Assembly: GCF_030817655.1 (NCBI RefSeq)
Contig: NZ_JAUSZM010000003.1
Span: 6,510,001 to 6,574,000 of the forward strand
Length of the DNA stretch: 64,000 bases
From: Streptomyces sp. V4I2
Lineage (GTDB): Bacteria; Actinomycetota; Actinomycetes; Streptomycetales; Streptomycetaceae
Direction of reading: 5' to 3'
Shown: positions 63,321 through 64,000 of the stretch, piece after piece
Layout: each line of letters begins with the position of its first letter
How positions within the stretch are numbered: the first letter of the stretch is position 1
The notes under the pieces: model-generated
What the model was told of the DNA's origin: nothing
Seen by the model: the letters and a program-made list of their open reading frames with translations, nothing else
Databases searched by the model: none
Program-made: the position numbers and the translations under genes

Positions 63321-64000
63321 ATGCACGGGACGCCCGAAGCCGGGCCCACTCCACCCCAGCCGCTCCCCACCGACCGGCTCCGGTTCGCCATGCCGCCGAT
63401 GCACGAATCGGTCGACGACGAACGCCGGCACCGCAAGGAACGGCTCGCGGGCGCGCTGCGGATCTTCGGGCGGCTCGGCTTCGAGGACGGGGTCTCGGGG
63501 CACATCACCGCCCGTGATCCGGAGTACAGCGACTGTTTCTGGGTCAACCCGTTCGGAATGCCGTTCAAGCACGTCACGGTGAGTGACCTGGTCCTCGCCA
63601 ACTCCGAGGGCCAGGTGATCGAGGGCCGCTACCACGTCAACCAGGCGGCCTTCACCGTGCACGTCCAGGTGCACGCCGCCCGCCCCGACGTCGTCGCGGT
63701 CGCCCACTGCCATTCGGTGCACGGCCGGGCCCTGTCGGCCCTGGGCGACTTCCTGGACCCGATCACGCAGGAGAGCTGCGCGTTCTACGAGGACCACGCT
63801 CTCTACGACGCCTACACCGGCGTCGCCGTCGACGCCGACGAGGGCCGGCGCATCGCCACCGCCCTCGGTACCCGCAAGGCGCTCGTGCTGCGCAACCACG
63901 GGCTGCTGACGGTCGGCGACTCGGTGGACGCGGCGGCCTGGTGGTTCCTGTCCCTGGAACGGTCCTGCCAGGTCCAGCTCGCCGCGAAGGCGGCCGGACG
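63321..64000 (+). CDS. Class II aldolase/adducin family protein (3' end cut by window)
   Basis: The frame is open from the ATG at 63321 (GGAGGACGACAC upstream) to the last base, giving at least 226 residues. Translation gives HRKERLAGALRIFGRLGFEDGVSGHIT, then VNPFGMPFKHVTVSDL, the metal-binding HCHSVHG (in VVAVAHCHSVHGRALS), and LRNHGLLTVGDSVDAAA with a third metal His. Members cleave or isomerise phosphosugars (L-fuculose- or ribulose-phosphate) using Zn; this actinobacterial type has no proven substrate. It is divergent from the PPOX-type gene with 142 bases between. Confidence 0.9.
   Translation, partial: MHGTPEAGPTPPQPLPTDRLRFAMPPMHESVDDERRHRKERLAGALRIFGRLGFEDGVSGHITARDPEYSDCFWVNPFGMPFKHVTVSDLVLANSEGQVIEGRYHVNQAAFTVHVQVHAARPDVVAVAHCHSVHGRALSALGDFLDPITQESCAFYEDHALYDAYTGVAVDADEGRRIATALGTRKALVLRNHGLLTVGDSVDAAAWWFLSLERSCQVQLAAKAAG

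Overview
The window is high-GC actinobacterial DNA and almost certainly a Streptomyces chromosome. The evidence is strong third-position G/C, frequent GTG starts and genes for development: whiD, bldM behind a textbook sigma-BldN promoter, and a shbA/SigD-type sigma factor. A LAETG sortase substrate, a large eukaryotic-type Ser/Thr kinase cluster and a GroEL1 with a His-rich tail fit the same picture. I saw no tRNA, rRNA, CRISPR, insertion sequence or prophage.

Layout: 1-10 kb is accessory or mixed. It holds a GH10 xylanase cut by the window edge, an LCP protein, a decayed WD40 gene, a beta-propeller protein, a DGPF (YCII) protein with its ECF42-type sigma factor, a THUMP-like methyltransferase, and two overlapping polysaccharide-deacetylase lipoproteins. 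10-12.2 kb is groES-groEL1 under two CIRCE operators. 12.3-19 kb holds a SnoaL-type protein, a STAND/NACHT-like NTPase, an SDR, a MOSC protein and a LysR regulator. 19-24.1 kb is the developmental and purine block whiD / bldM / shbA / guaB / guaB3. 24.2-29.2 kb holds a small membrane protein, a nucleotide-sugar dehydrogenase homologue lacking the catalytic Cys, glpD and a serine hydrolase.

29.4-53.8 kb is a run of six kinase-type genes, one a clear pseudokinase. It is interrupted at 39.9-52 kb by a secreted LamG/DNRLRE protein, a giant RHS-HINT polymorphic toxin and a candidate immunity gene. The LamG and RHS genes each carry an apparent one-base frameshift. 53.9-64 kb holds a succinate-semialdehyde dehydrogenase-GMC oxidoreductase operon, a LAETG-anchored protein, a conserved membrane protein, chorismate mutase, guaA, a PPOX-type protein and a class II aldolase cut by the window end.

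The order groES-groEL1-whiB-sigma-guaB-guaB3-(GMC oxidase)-guaA matches, from memory, the Mycobacterium tuberculosis Rv3418c-Rv3396c region (groES, groEL1, whiB3, sigD, guaB2, guaB3, choD, guaA). The kinase/RHS island therefore appears to sit inside an old conserved actinobacterial block. The items most worth follow-up are the RHS toxin/immunity module inside the kinase cluster, the pseudokinase split by a roughly 340-residue insert, the Cys-less dehydrogenase, the ECF42 start codon inside a perfect hairpin, and the STAND NTPase.
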